Assembly (NCBI RefSeq): GCF_000613905.1 | Contig: NZ_BAJW01000020.1 | Span: 1 to 48,015, forward strand | DNA: 48,015 nt | Origin: Acetobacter persici JCM 25330 | GTDB taxonomy: Bacteria; Pseudomonadota; Alphaproteobacteria; Acetobacterales; Acetobacteraceae | Direction: 5' to 3' | Shown: piece by piece, positions 26,361 through 35,320 of the stretch | Numbering within the stretch: position 1 is the stretch's first letter | How the letters are laid out: every line of letters begins with the position of its first letter | Position numbers and translations under genes: made by a program | Notes under the pieces: model-generated | What the model saw: the letters and a program-made list of their open reading frames with translations, nothing else | Told to the model about the DNA's origin: nothing | Databases searched by the model: none

Positions 26361-28601
26361 TTATTTTTTCAAGCGGGACATGAGTTGTCCCGCTCCCAGT
26401 TTGCGCAAGCCGATGCGAAGATCGCGAATGGCTCCGGGCTGGTTCACCCGATCATAATATTTGTGCGCTAGCTGGACCAGTCTGCCTTCTGCGTGGTGCG
26501 GTGCTGCCGTCTGTGCAGGTTCAGGGTGCGTGTTACGCTCAGGCGGGAAAGTCGGGTTGTGATACTGGGTGTTGGGGCCGTTGGCATTCAGGAACTTGAT
26601 AATCTCACCATAGGTGCCTGAAAGCTTATCCTGATGTTTATCAATGATGTAATTGTAATTGAGATTAAACATCCTGAATTTATCGCGGAAGATGGAGTCC
26701 TCACGAATACGGTATTTGAACAGAGGGTGCGGGATCATCACGCCGCGGACACCGTTAAGAACCATTGAAATGGTTGCCTCCCAGTCGTCCAGAAACATAC
26801 CAAGTTCCGGATCATGCTGCCCATGCGCGAGGTAGGCGTCCCGCCGCACCACCAGCCCCTGACAGTTTGCGGTGTTCATGATCATCTGGAGCGGGATTTC
26901 GGGGTTGAAGGTCGGCCAGAGCCGCAGGCGGCCAGTCTGATTGAAGTCCTCGTTCCATGCGCCAACAAATCCAACATTGCTGTAACGGTTCAGGATTTTG
27001 AGTGCGGCTTCATAATAGGAGGCGCAGACAAGATCATCCGCATCCAGCAGTGCGATATACTCTGTTGTTGCGTGCTGCACGCCGATATTCCGGGTTTCGG
27101 CAACGCCTGAGTTTTTCTTGTAAAGAACCTTCAGGTCCGCGTAACGCGCTTCCAGAGTTTTGAGGATAATGATGGACTCTTTGTCTGTTGATCCATCGTC
27201 CACAACAAGAATTTTGATATTAGGCAGACTGCTGAATTTGATGCTCTCAATGGCTTCAACCAGCAGAGTGCCCAGATTGTAATGCGGAATGATAACGGTG
27301 AGAGCAGCGGAGGTCTGTGCTGCCGGATGGGTGAGTTCCTTCCCGGATGTAAAAGGGAAAGTGGCACGGACGGGTTGTTGTTCGGCTGCTGTAAGCACCA
27401 GCTCTTTCTGCGTCATGACTGAGGCGTAAGAACAGGTTTTCTCAATGGTGCTCATGGCATTCTGCGCGATAGCATGACGTTCGGCATCGTTCAGAGCGTC
27501 AATTTTCAGAATGGTGTTCTGTATGGACTGGGGAGAATGTGGGTCAAACAGAAAACCGTTTTCTGTATCGCTGATAAATTCTGCCTGTCCGCCACTCAGT
27601 GAGGCCGCGACAATGCCGCCGTCAGCCATATGTTCAATAACGGAATAGGGGTAGTTTTCGCACAGGGAAGGGTGGAAAAGTGCCTTGAGTTGTTTTTTGA
27701 TCAGGAGAATTTCTGAATGTTCTTTAAGGCCCGCAAATTTCAGCAGGCCTTTTTCAATCCATTGCTGATATTTCGTGCTCAGGGTTTCTTTGAAAGAACG
27801 ATTGTTTTTAAAATAGTGCGTGTCGGACCCATAAACATACAGCGAGGACTGGCCGCCATTGCTCCAGTACAGGTCAAACCCTGCCAGAGCATGATCGATG
27901 CCTTTCCAGTAGCAAACTCTGGACGCGATGGCGTAGTCAGGAATGTCGTGAAGCGGGCTGCTTTCGGCGGCGTCAGTGCCGGTTTTTGAAGAGACGAAAG
28001 GTTTCTCGTAGGGGTTAGGGATAACATCAATCGGAACCTCCTTTTCAAGAAATTCCGTGAGCAGTTTCTTCTTGAGGAAGTTGCTCGGGGAGATAACCTT
28101 ATCGGCAGCCATGAAACAGAACTGTTCCATATATTTTGTAAAATATGTGGGAAGTTCATAAATGTTTTTCTTATCCCATTCATCAATCATGGTGACGGGC
28201 GTATGAGCTGTTACCAGAACTTTCAGGTCCGTAAAGGGGGCTTCAAGGCACAGCTTTCTCTGAAGTGTGAAATAACCCAGCCCGAACCCATCGCACACTT
28301 CCAGCCAGTCCGGCTGGAACCCGTCCGTAATGATTTTTTTGACCTGATTGGAAAATTCATAACTCATGGCCGCCCAGTGACCCATATATTTAAAGGAGTC
28401 ACCGGCGGAAGGGTTGAAGCGGACCACTTTGACGCAGCCAAAATAGGTGCAGACTTCATCCTGCACGTTGAAATCGGCCGTCAGAATAACCGTTGGTTCC
28501 CGCCGTTCTATTTTTGCCGCGATATATTCCTGAACATACGTGCACAGACCCCCGCCTGTGACGTCAGGAGGGCATTCAAAAGTAAGTAAAAGTGTTTTCA
28601 T
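26361..28601 (-). CDS. Glycosyltransferase, GT4-GT2 fusion
   Basis: The 746-residue protein has the opposite domain order to the gene at 22845. Residues 1-400 are a GT4 domain: PPDVTGGGLCTYVQEY at the acceptor side, VTAHTPVTMIDEWDKKN, VISPSNFLKK, SRVCYWKGIDHALAGFDLY and SLCENYPYSVIEHMADGGIVAASLSGG, which keeps the E-x7-E motif. Residues about 430-650 are a GT2 domain: LTVIIPHYNLGTLLVEAI, ILVVDDGSTDKES and LLDADDLVCASYYEA, with the DxD-like DADD. The C-terminal 60 residues are rich in proline and histidine. Thus it can also make two linkages. It faces the rest of the glycan locus and is separated from it by the hairpin at 26321. It shares no long identical stretch with the GT2-GT4 gene that I can see. 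The AT-rich codon use is like the locus and unlike the core genes. Confidence 0.75.
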   Translation of the reverse strand: MKTLLLTFECPPDVTGGGLCTYVQEYIAAKIERREPTVILTADFNVQDEVCTYFGCVKVVRFNPSAGDSFKYMGHWAAMSYEFSNQVKKIITDGFQPDWLEVCDGFGLGYFTLQRKLCLEAPFTDLKVLVTAHTPVTMIDEWDKKNIYELPTYFTKYMEQFCFMAADKVISPSNFLKKKLLTEFLEKEVPIDVIPNPYEKPFVSSKTGTDAAESSPLHDIPDYAIASRVCYWKGIDHALAGFDLYWSNGGQSSLYVYGSDTHYFKNNRSFKETLSTKYQQWIEKGLLKFAGLKEHSEILLIKKQLKALFHPSLCENYPYSVIEHMADGGIVAASLSGGQAEFISDTENGFLFDPHSPQSIQNTILKIDALNDAERHAIAQNAMSTIEKTCSYASVMTQKELVLTAAEQQPVRATFPFTSGKELTHPAAQTSAALTVIIPHYNLGTLLVEAIESIKFSSLPNIKILVVDDGSTDKESIIILKTLEARYADLKVLYKKNSGVAETRNIGVQHATTEYIALLDADDLVCASYYEAALKILNRYSNVGFVGAWNEDFNQTGRLRLWPTFNPEIPLQMIMNTANCQGLVVRRDAYLAHGQHDPELGMFLDDWEATISMVLNGVRGVMIPHPLFKYRIREDSIFRDKFRMFNLNYNYIIDKHQDKLSGTYGEIIKFLNANGPNTQYHNPTFPPERNTHPEPAQTAAPHHAEGRLVQLAHKYYDRVNQPGAIRDLRIGLRKLGAGQLMSRLKK

Positions 28602-28888
28602 GGTATCTCTGGTCTGTGTCGCAGAAAAATAAAGCCGGGTATTAAGGCCTCTGATGGTTGTGAGCTATATCATTGTTTTTATTGGAGCGGACGAATTTTT
28701 CCACCATGCCGCAGGTTGTGTGAGATTTACTGTGACGGGCAGGCCGGACGCTGCGGTGTCTGACACGGGTGGCAGACGGATTTCACAAGGATGCGCTACC
28801 TGAGGTGCTGCTGTGCCGGACTGATGGGCGGCTGAGTGCGCTATTTTGTGCCTTGACGCGCCGGGATTCCCGCAGCATTGCTCCGGGT

Positions 28889-30039
28889 ATGCGAGTAGCT
28901 GCCATTCTTCTGGCTGCCGGAACAGGCAGCCGTTATGCCGCGACCAGCGGGTCCGCAACGCCGAAGCAGTACGTGCTGCTGGCGGGCCAGCCGGTTATCC
29001 GCCATGCTGCGGAAGCCCTTTTGCCTCATGTAAGCTGTGTTCAGCCGGTGGGTGACCCGGAGACGCTGGCGCAGGCGCTGGAAGGTTCTTCCGTTCTGCC
29101 GCCGGTGGCTGGCGGGGCGACCCGTCAGGCCAGTGTGCTGGCGGGGCTGGAAGCGCTTGCCGCTCTGCCGGAAAATGAGCGTCCGGACCTTGTTCTGGTG
29201 CATGACGGTGCCCGTCCTTACGTGCCAGCAAAACTGGTGCAGGCTGTGATTGCTGCTCTGGGTGAACATCCCGGTGCTATCCCTGCCGTGCCGGTTGCAG
29301 ATACGCTGAAGCGCGAAGAAAATGGCGTGATTGCGGGAACAGTGCCGCGTGACCATCTCTTCCGGGCACAGACCCCGCAGCTTCCGCTTTGGTCTGTTTT
29401 TAGACCTGCATCGCGGGGCGGGTTCCGCCACCGCGACGGATGATGCGAAACTGCTGGAAGAGGCAGGTTCAGTGTCGCGCTGGTGCCCGGTGATGAAGAC
29501 AATATCAAGCTGACTTATGAGGAGGACCTCGTGCGCCTTGAACGACTGATCGGTCCGACTCTCCTGCCGCGCGTCGGGCTTGGATATGATGTCCATGCGT
29601 TTGAAGAAGGCCGCCCGCTGATCCTGTGTGGCATCACCGTGCCGCACACCAAAGGCTGGCTGGTCATTCCGATGCGGATGTTGGCATCCATGCGCTGTGT
29701 GACGCCATTTATGGCGCGCTGGCGGAAGGGGATATCGGCACGCATTTCCCGCCCAGCAAGAATGAATGGAAGGATGCCGATAGCGCCCGCTTTCTGGTGC
29801 ATGCCGGGCAGCGGATTCGGGAGCGCGGCGGTATGCTGATCAATGCGGATGTGACGCTGATCTGTGAGCGCCCGAAAATTGGCCCGCATGCGCAGGCGAT
29901 GCGCCAGCGGATGGCCGATCTGCTGGAAGTGGATGTCAGCCGGATTTCCGTAAAAGCGACGACCTCGGAGCGACTGGGCTTTACCGGGCGTGAAGAAGGG
30001 ATTGCCTGCACAGCCGCCGTGTCTGTTCTGCTGCCCTGA
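28889..30039 (+). CDS. ispDF: Bifunctional IspD/IspF enzyme (three frame-break regions)
   Basis: IspDF is the alphaproteobacterial fusion of 4-diphosphocytidyl-2-C-methyl-D-erythritol synthase and 2-C-methyl-D-erythritol 2,4-cyclodiphosphate synthase, steps of the MEP route to isoprenoids; it should be essential. The IspD half starts at the ATG at 28889 ([16 protein letters not shown]), with [12 protein letters not shown] and [12 protein letters not shown]. The IspF half has [46 protein letters not shown] and [18 protein letters not shown]. Four frame changes interrupt it: near 29380 (CAGCTTCCGC should be CAGGCTTTCCGC, two bases), 29468 (GGTTCAG should be GGTTTCAG) and 29654 (AAAGGCTGG should be AAAGGGCTGG). 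All are short homopolymers, so they are probably assembly errors. The gene ends before a good terminator. Confidence 0.9.
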
Positions 30040-30081
30040 TATTGCAGCGCGTAATGCGCCTGTGCATGAAAGTTTGACGCA

Positions 30082-30114
30082 AGGCCGCGCATCGGACCGA
30101 TGGGCGGCCTTTTT
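30082..30114 (+). terminator. Intrinsic terminator after ispDF
   Basis: AGGCCGC (30082-30088) pairs with GCGGCCT (30104-30110) and an inner CATCG/CGATG stem (30090-30102) extends it. Four T residues follow. Confidence 0.85.
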
Positions 30115-30148
30115 CATGGTCTGACTCATGGACTGGGAGAAGAAACCC

Positions 30149-31513
30149 ATGACCACCATCCTGCTGAAAAATACCCTCCGTCTCGTAACGATGAATGACC
30201 AGCGTGAAGAACTGGAAGGCGGCTGGATTCTGGTGCGGGGCCGGCAGGTAGTCGCACTCGGTTCCGCACTGGACCCGCTGCCAGAGGCGGATGTGGTGGA
30301 GGATATGAGTGGGCATGTGGTGATGCCCGGCATGGTGAACACGCATCACCATATGTATCAGACGCTGACCCGCGTGATTCCCGCGGCACAGGATAGCTCT
30401 CTATTCGGGTGGTTACAGGCGCTGTATCCCATCTGGGCAGGGCTGACGCCTGAGATGATCCGTGTTTCCACCTGCACAGCCATGACCGAGCTTTTATGGT
30501 CCGGCTGCACGACCACCAGTGATCATCTTTACCTGTTCCCCAACGGCAGCCGGCTGGATGATCAGATTGAAGCCGCGACCCGCATGGGGATGCGCTTCCA
30601 TGCCGCGCGCGGCTCCATGAGTGTGGGGGAGAGCAAGGGGGGACTGCCACCAGATAGCGTGGTGGAGGAAGAAGTCGCTATTCTTGCCGATACGCAACGG
30701 GTGATCGAGGCGTTTCATGACCCTTCTCCGCTGGCTATGCAACGGGTCGTGGTGGCGCCGTGCTCTCCGTTTTCCGTAAGCCCGGATCTGATGCGCGAGG
30801 CTGCTGGGCTGGCCCGTGCCACAGGCACCATGCTGCATACGCATCTGGCGGAAAATACCAGTGATATAGCCTATAGCCGCGAGCGGTTTAACATGACGCC
30901 TGCGGAATATGCCGAGGATGTCGGCTGGGTTGGCGCGGATGTGTGGCACGCGCATTGCGTAAAGCTGGATGCGGCGGGGATCAGCCGCTTTGGGGCAACA
31001 CGGACCGGGATGGCGCATTGCCCCTGTTCCAATATGCGGCTTGGCTCAGGCATTGCGCCGGTGCGGCGGATGGTGGCGTCCGGCATGCGGGTCGGGCTGG
31101 GGGTGGACGGATCGGCCTCCAATGATGGCAGCCATATGCTGGGGGAAGCCCGGCAGGCCATGCTGCTTGGGCGTCTGCTGGAAGCAGAAGATAATCGCCC
31201 GATGATGCAGGCGCGGGAAGTGCTGGATCTGGCGACCCGGGGCGGCGCTGCGGTGCTGGGGCGTGATGATATTGGCGTGCTGGCTTCCGGCAAGGCGGCC
31301 GATCTTGTGGCGTTTGACCTGCGAGGGATTGACCATGCGGGGGCGCAGTCTGATCCGGTGGCGGCCCTTGTCTTCTGTTCGCCCCGGCGGGTTGCGTATT
31401 CCATGGTCAATGGACGGTGGCTGATCCGGGACGGGCAGTTTGTGGATCTTGATCCGGCATTGCTGGCCGAGACGCATAATGCGCTGGCGCGTCAGCTCGT
31501 GGAAAAGGCCTGA
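30149..31513 (+). CDS. Probable 8-oxoguanine deaminase (amidohydrolase)
   Basis: The 454-residue protein is a metal amidohydrolase of the AtzA/TrzN/8-oxoguanine deaminase group. It has PGMVNTHHHMYQTLTR with the first metal-binding histidines, the segment AQDSSLFGWLQALYPIWAGLT typical of bacterial 8-oxoguanine deaminases, HTHLAENTSD, and GLGVDGSASNDGSHM with the aspartate of the active site. It should remove the amino group of 8-oxoguanine to give uric acid and ammonia in the cytoplasm. I chose the ATG at 30149 because GGGAGAAG sits about ten bases before it; another ATG in frame at 30128 is less well placed. It stands alone upstream of dusB. The exact substrate is inferred from family resemblance; related enzymes act on other guanine derivatives. 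Confidence 0.75.
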   Translation: MTTILLKNTLRLVTMNDQREELEGGWILVRGRQVVALGSALDPLPEADVVEDMSGHVVMPGMVNTHHHMYQTLTRVIPAAQDSSLFGWLQALYPIWAGLTPEMIRVSTCTAMTELLWSGCTTTSDHLYLFPNGSRLDDQIEAATRMGMRFHAARGSMSVGESKGGLPPDSVVEEEVAILADTQRVIEAFHDPSPLAMQRVVVAPCSPFSVSPDLMREAAGLARATGTMLHTHLAENTSDIAYSRERFNMTPAEYAEDVGWVGADVWHAHCVKLDAAGISRFGATRTGMAHCPCSNMRLGSGIAPVRRMVASGMRVGLGVDGSASNDGSHMLGEARQAMLLGRLLEAEDNRPMMQAREVLDLATRGGAAVLGRDDIGVLASGKAADLVAFDLRGIDHAGAQSDPVAALVFCSPRRVAYSMVNGRWLIRDGQFVDLDPALLAETHNALARQLVEKA

Positions 31514-31614
31514 AAGCCGGGTTTTCGGGAACTTTCCAGCAGCAAAACGTTACGACTATAAAAAGATTGATTCCCGAATTCGAAGTGCGTATATCTGCCT
31601 AAATCATAGGCAAA

Positions 31615-32685
31615 GTGGAAAAGACTGTGCAAACGCAACCGTTATTGCGGCCGATTGATCTGGGCGGCGTGCGCCTGGAGACGCCCGTTATTCTCGCCCC
31701 CATGTCCGGGGTGACAGACCTGCCTTTCCGCCGTCTGGCGCGAAAGCTGGGAGCCGGGCTTGTCGTGTCCGAAATGATTGCGTCCTGGGCGATGGTGCGG
31801 GAGAACGACACAACGCTGCGGATGGCCGAGGTTGCGGATGCCGGTGGGCCAAACGCCGTGCAGCTTGCCGGGTGTGACCCGGACGCGATGGCGGAAGCCG
31901 CGCGGATTGCTGTTGGCCGTGGAGCGGACCTGATTGATATCAATTTCGGCTGCCCGGTAAAAAAGGTGGCTGTGGGCCAGATGGCCGGGTCCGCACTGAT
32001 GCGGGACGAGGCGGGTGCTGCCCGCCTGCTGGAGGCCGTGGTGAAAGCTGTCCCTGTGCCGGTCACGCTGAAAATGCGGATGGGGTGGGACCACGCCCAC
32101 CTGAACGCCCCGGTGCTGGCCCGTATTGCGGAAGATGCAGGCATCCGCATGATTACCGTGCACGGCCGGACCCGCCAGCAGTTTTATAATGGCACGGCGG
32201 ACTGGGCTTTTGTCCGGAACGTGAAAGACGCCGTGGGTCTGCCTGTTATTGTGAATGGGGACATTCTGACCATTGAGGATGCCCGCGCCGCGCTGGCGCA
32301 ATCCGGTGCGGATGGCGTGATGATCGGGCGTGGATGCTATGGCCGCCCGTGGTTTCTGGCGCAGGTTGCCCATGCTCTTCTGACAGGGGAGGAGGTGCCG
32401 GACCCCACGCTGGAGGCGGAAAAAGCCATTGTGCTGGAGCATTATAAAATGATGCTGGAGCATTTTGGGGAACGCCCGGGCCTGCGTCTGGCCCGTAAGC
32501 ATGTGTCCTGGTATTCCGCCGGGCTGCCGAGTTCCGCCGGGTTCCGCGCAGCGGTCAACCGTGTGGATAACGCGCCGGACGCCATAGCGATGATTTCCGA
32601 CTTTTACGATCAGCAGATTGCTGAGGGTGCTGTGCGGGAGCCCCGGGCCTCCCGCCATGCCGATGCGCAGGCGCACGCGGCATGA
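31615..32685 (+). CDS. dusB: tRNA-dihydrouridine synthase B
   Basis: DusB (NifR3) uses FMN and NADPH to reduce uridines in tRNA to dihydrouridine. The 356-residue length is normal. It has [13 protein letters not shown] near the N-terminus, [20 protein letters not shown] with the catalytic cysteine, the FMN-phosphate site [11 protein letters not shown] and [16 protein letters not shown], all typical. The start is a GTG at 31615; an in-frame GTG at 31627 is an alternative. It heads the conserved alphaproteobacterial group dusB-ntrB-ntrC-ntrY-ntrX and overlaps closely with ntrB, which starts 10 bases after its stop, so it is probably co-transcribed. Confidence 0.93.
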   Translation: MEKTVQTQPLLRPIDLGGVRLETPVILAPMSGVTDLPFRRLARKLGAGLVVSEMIASWAMVRENDTTLRMAEVADAGGPNAVQLAGCDPDAMAEAARIAVGRGADLIDINFGCPVKKVAVGQMAGSALMRDEAGAARLLEAVVKAVPVPVTLKMRMGWDHAHLNAPVLARIAEDAGIRMITVHGRTRQQFYNGTADWAFVRNVKDAVGLPVIVNGDILTIEDARAALAQSGADGVMIGRGCYGRPWFLAQVAHALLTGEEVPDPTLEAEKAIVLEHYKMMLEHFGERPGLRLARKHVSWYSAGLPSSAGFRAAVNRVDNAPDAIAMISDFYDQQIAEGAVREPRASRHADAQAHAA

Positions 32686-32695
32686 AACAGGCTGC

Positions 32696-33787
32696 ATGAA
32701 GAAGCCCCCCTCAGCGCCTCAGGATGGCAGTCCGTCCGCAGGGTTACTGCTGGACAGTCTGCCTGTGCCGGTGCTGGAACTGGGGCCGGAAAACAGACTG
32801 CGTTTTGCCAATGCCGCGGCGGAAGAGTTTTTTGGCACCTCCCGGCATCAGCTCTGTCAGAGCATGCTGGAAGATCTGGTGCCGGAAGACCATCCGCTCT
32901 TTTTACTGGTGCAGCATGTACGCCGGGAAGGCGGTTCCATCACCGAGCATGAACTGGTGTTCAGCAGTCCGCGCTTCCATCATGAAGGGGTGACGGTGCA
33001 GGGTGCGGATGTTCTGGATTATCCCGGCTCAATTTTGCTGACCTTTCATGACTCCTCTGCCGCGCGGGCGCTGGACCGCCAGCTTGCCTTCCGTTCCGCT
33101 GCGCGCAGCGTGTCAGGCATGGCGGAGATGCTGGCGCATGAAGTGCGCAACCCGCTCTCCGGTATTAAAGGCGCTGCGCAGATTCTGGAACATTCCGTCG
33201 GGGAGAGTGACAAGGAACTCGCCACCCTGATTTGCGACGAGGTTGACCGTATTGATGCGCTTGTTGAGCGGATGGGTGTCTTTGGGGAAGCCCCGGCAGA
33301 TTACCGCTCTCTGAACATTCATCGCGTTCTGGAGCATGTGCGCCTGCTGGCCAGCAAGGGCTGTGCAGCCGGTGTGCGGATTGTGGAACGGTATGATCCG
33401 TCTCTGCCGCATGTGTGGGGGAACCGGGACCAGCTGGTGCAGATGCTGCTGAATCTGGTCAAGAACGCTGCTGAGGCCATTCAGGAGTCAGACAAGCCGG
33501 GTGAGATTACGCTGAGCACCAGCTACCGGCCCGGAATCCGGCTGGCTGTGCCCGGCACGTCCCAGTGGCGGCATCTGCCACTGGTTGTGACCGTGCGGGA
33601 TACAGGGCCGGGTATTTCAGAGACCATCCGCCCGCATCTGTTTGAGCCGTTTGTCAGTACCAAAATGAGCGGCAGCGGTCTGGGGCTGGCTCTTGTGGGC
33701 AAGATTATGGATGACCACGGGGGCGTGATTGAGGTGGAAAGCCGGCCCGGACGCACGGAAATCAGCCTGTATCTGCGTTGTGCCTGA
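32696..33787 (+). CDS. ntrB: Nitrogen sensor histidine kinase NtrB
   Basis: NtrB (GlnL) phosphorylates NtrC when nitrogen is low and dephosphorylates it when PII protein binds. The 363-residue protein begins with a PAS domain (LLLDSLPVPVLELGPENRLRFAN), then the dimerisation and phosphoacceptor helix MAEMLAHEVRNPLSGIKGAAQIL with the histidine, the N-box LLNLVKNAAEAI, the G1 box VRDTGPGI, and FEPFVSTKMSGSGLGLALVGKIM as F and G2 boxes. It has no membrane segment, as expected. The ATG at 32696 follows the dusB stop by 10 bases. It is followed by ntrC after 75 bases. Confidence 0.92.
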   Translation: MKKPPSAPQDGSPSAGLLLDSLPVPVLELGPENRLRFANAAAEEFFGTSRHQLCQSMLEDLVPEDHPLFLLVQHVRREGGSITEHELVFSSPRFHHEGVTVQGADVLDYPGSILLTFHDSSAARALDRQLAFRSAARSVSGMAEMLAHEVRNPLSGIKGAAQILEHSVGESDKELATLICDEVDRIDALVERMGVFGEAPADYRSLNIHRVLEHVRLLASKGCAAGVRIVERYDPSLPHVWGNRDQLVQMLLNLVKNAAEAIQESDKPGEITLSTSYRPGIRLAVPGTSQWRHLPLVVTVRDTGPGISETIRPHLFEPFVSTKMSGSGLGLALVGKIMDDHGGVIEVESRPGRTEISLYLRCA

Positions 33788-33862
33788 AGGCAGCGAAAGC
33801 ATCTGACGTCTTCGTTCTTTTTTTGTAATGATCTTTCTGTATCTGAGTGTAACCTGACCCCC

Positions 33863-35311
33863 ATGACACCTTTGCCGACCATTCTTGTTGCTGATGATGA
33901 CCGTTCCATTCGTACCGTTCTCGGGCAGGCGCTTGGGCGGGCCGGGTATCAGGTTCAGTCCACGCCGAATGCGGCAACGCTCTGGCAGTGGGTTGAGGAA
34001 GGCGAGGGCGATCTGGTGATTACCGATGTGGTGATGCCCGATGGCAACGGGCTGGATCTGATTCCCCGGATCCGGCAGGCGCGGCCTGATCTGCGCATTA
34101 TTGTCATGAGTGCGCAGTCCAATCTGGTAACGGCGGTCAAGGCCACGCAACGTGGGGCGTTTGAATATCTCGCCAAACCGTTTGACCTGAAGGAACTGCT
34201 GGGCGTTGTGGCTCGCGCATTGGTAGCCCCGGCGCATGAGGCGGATAAGCCGGTTGCGCTGTCTCCGCCGGAAGAACGCCTGCCGCTGATTGGTCAGTCC
34301 CCGGTTATGCAGGGGATTTACCGGAGCATTGCCCGCCTCACGACATCTGATCTGACGGTGATGATCAGCGGGGAAAGTGGCACGGGGAAGGAACTGGTTG
34401 CCCGTGCGCTGCATGAATACGGCCGCAGGCGGGGTGGCCCGTTTGTTGCTGTGAATATGGCGGCCATCCCGCGGGATCAGATTGAGAGTGAACTGTTCGG
34501 CCAGGAGCGCGTTCCCGGCGCTGCAACAGGCCGCAGCCCCGGACGTTTTGAACAGGCAACAGGCGGCACGCTCTTTCTGGATGAAATTGGTGATATGCCG
34601 CCGGAAGCCCAGACCCGGTTGCTGCGTGTCTTGCAGGAAGGTGAATTTACAACCGTAGGTGGCAGAGCGCCCATCCGTGCGGATGTGCGGATTATTGCTG
34701 CGACACACCGGGATCTGCGGCAGGCCATCCGTGCGGGCACTTTCCGTGAGGACTTATATTACCGGCTGAATGTTGTGCCGCTCCGCCTGCCGCCTTTGCG
34801 GGAGCGGCTGGAAGATATTCCGCTGCTGGCCCGGCATTTTCTGGCGCAGAGCCGGGAGGCCGGAGCGGGGGCGCGTGTGCTGGACGATTCTGCCATTGCC
34901 CGCCTGCAATCCTGGCGCTGGCCGGGGAACGTGCGCGAGCTTGAAAACCTCATGCGGCGCATTGTGGCGCTTTACCCGCAGGAAACCATCAGCAGTGATC
35001 TGGTTGACGCGGAACTGGCCGAGCCGCTGGCGCATGAAGCGATTACAAAAAATGAAGTGGTGGAGGAACCGCTGTCTGATGCCATTTCCCGCCATATCAT
35101 GCGGTATCTGACTGCCGGGCGCGAAGGGATGCCCTTGTATGATCTGTACGAGCGTGTGATTGCGGAGGTGGAACGTCCTCTTATCCAGATGACATTGCAG
35201 GAAACGCGTGGAAACCAGATCAAGGCAGCGGCCATGCTGGGGCTGAACCGGAATACGCTGCGCAAGAAAATTCGCGAACTTGAAATTCCCGTTGTGCGCG
35301 GTGTGGTCTAA
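33863..35311 (+). CDS. ntrC: Response regulator NtrC, altered GAFTGA loop
   Basis: NtrC has a receiver domain ([14 protein letters not shown], phosphorylated Asp in [12 protein letters not shown]), a AAA+ domain with Walker A GESGTGKE and Walker [12 protein letters not shown], and a Fis-type DNA-binding helix-turn-helix at the C-terminus ([24 protein letters not shown]). It activates nitrogen-regulated genes. The 482-residue length is normal. The loop that contacts sigma54 is normally GAFTGA between ELFG and GRFEQA; here the stretch reads [13 protein letters not shown], so the motif is lost (GAATGR). The DNA frame is continuous there, so it is not a frame error. Loss of the motif suggests this NtrC does not act through sigma54, as reported for Rhodobacter capsulatus NtrC. 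It starts with a near-perfect ATG at 33863 and is followed after 9 bases by ntrY. Confidence 0.93.
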   Translation: MTPLPTILVADDDRSIRTVLGQALGRAGYQVQSTPNAATLWQWVEEGEGDLVITDVVMPDGNGLDLIPRIRQARPDLRIIVMSAQSNLVTAVKATQRGAFEYLAKPFDLKELLGVVARALVAPAHEADKPVALSPPEERLPLIGQSPVMQGIYRSIARLTTSDLTVMISGESGTGKELVARALHEYGRRRGGPFVAVNMAAIPRDQIESELFGQERVPGAATGRSPGRFEQATGGTLFLDEIGDMPPEAQTRLLRVLQEGEFTTVGGRAPIRADVRIIAATHRDLRQAIRAGTFREDLYYRLNVVPLRLPPLRERLEDIPLLARHFLAQSREAGAGARVLDDSAIARLQSWRWPGNVRELENLMRRIVALYPQETISSDLVDAELAEPLAHEAITKNEVVEEPLSDAISRHIMRYLTAGREGMPLYDLYERVIAEVERPLIQMTLQETRGNQIKAAAMLGLNRNTLRKKIRELEIPVVRGVV

Positions 35312-35320
35312 CCTGCCTGC

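Noticed and set aside
21352-28900. Attachment repeats for a tRNA-Arg island
   Set aside because: No copy of the tRNA 3' end was seen up to 28900, and there is no integrase gene.
31642-34708. Long reverse-strand open frames over dusB and ntrBC (351 and 363 codons)
   Set aside because: They lie opposite well-identified genes, have cysteine- and histidine-rich random composition, and carry no domains.
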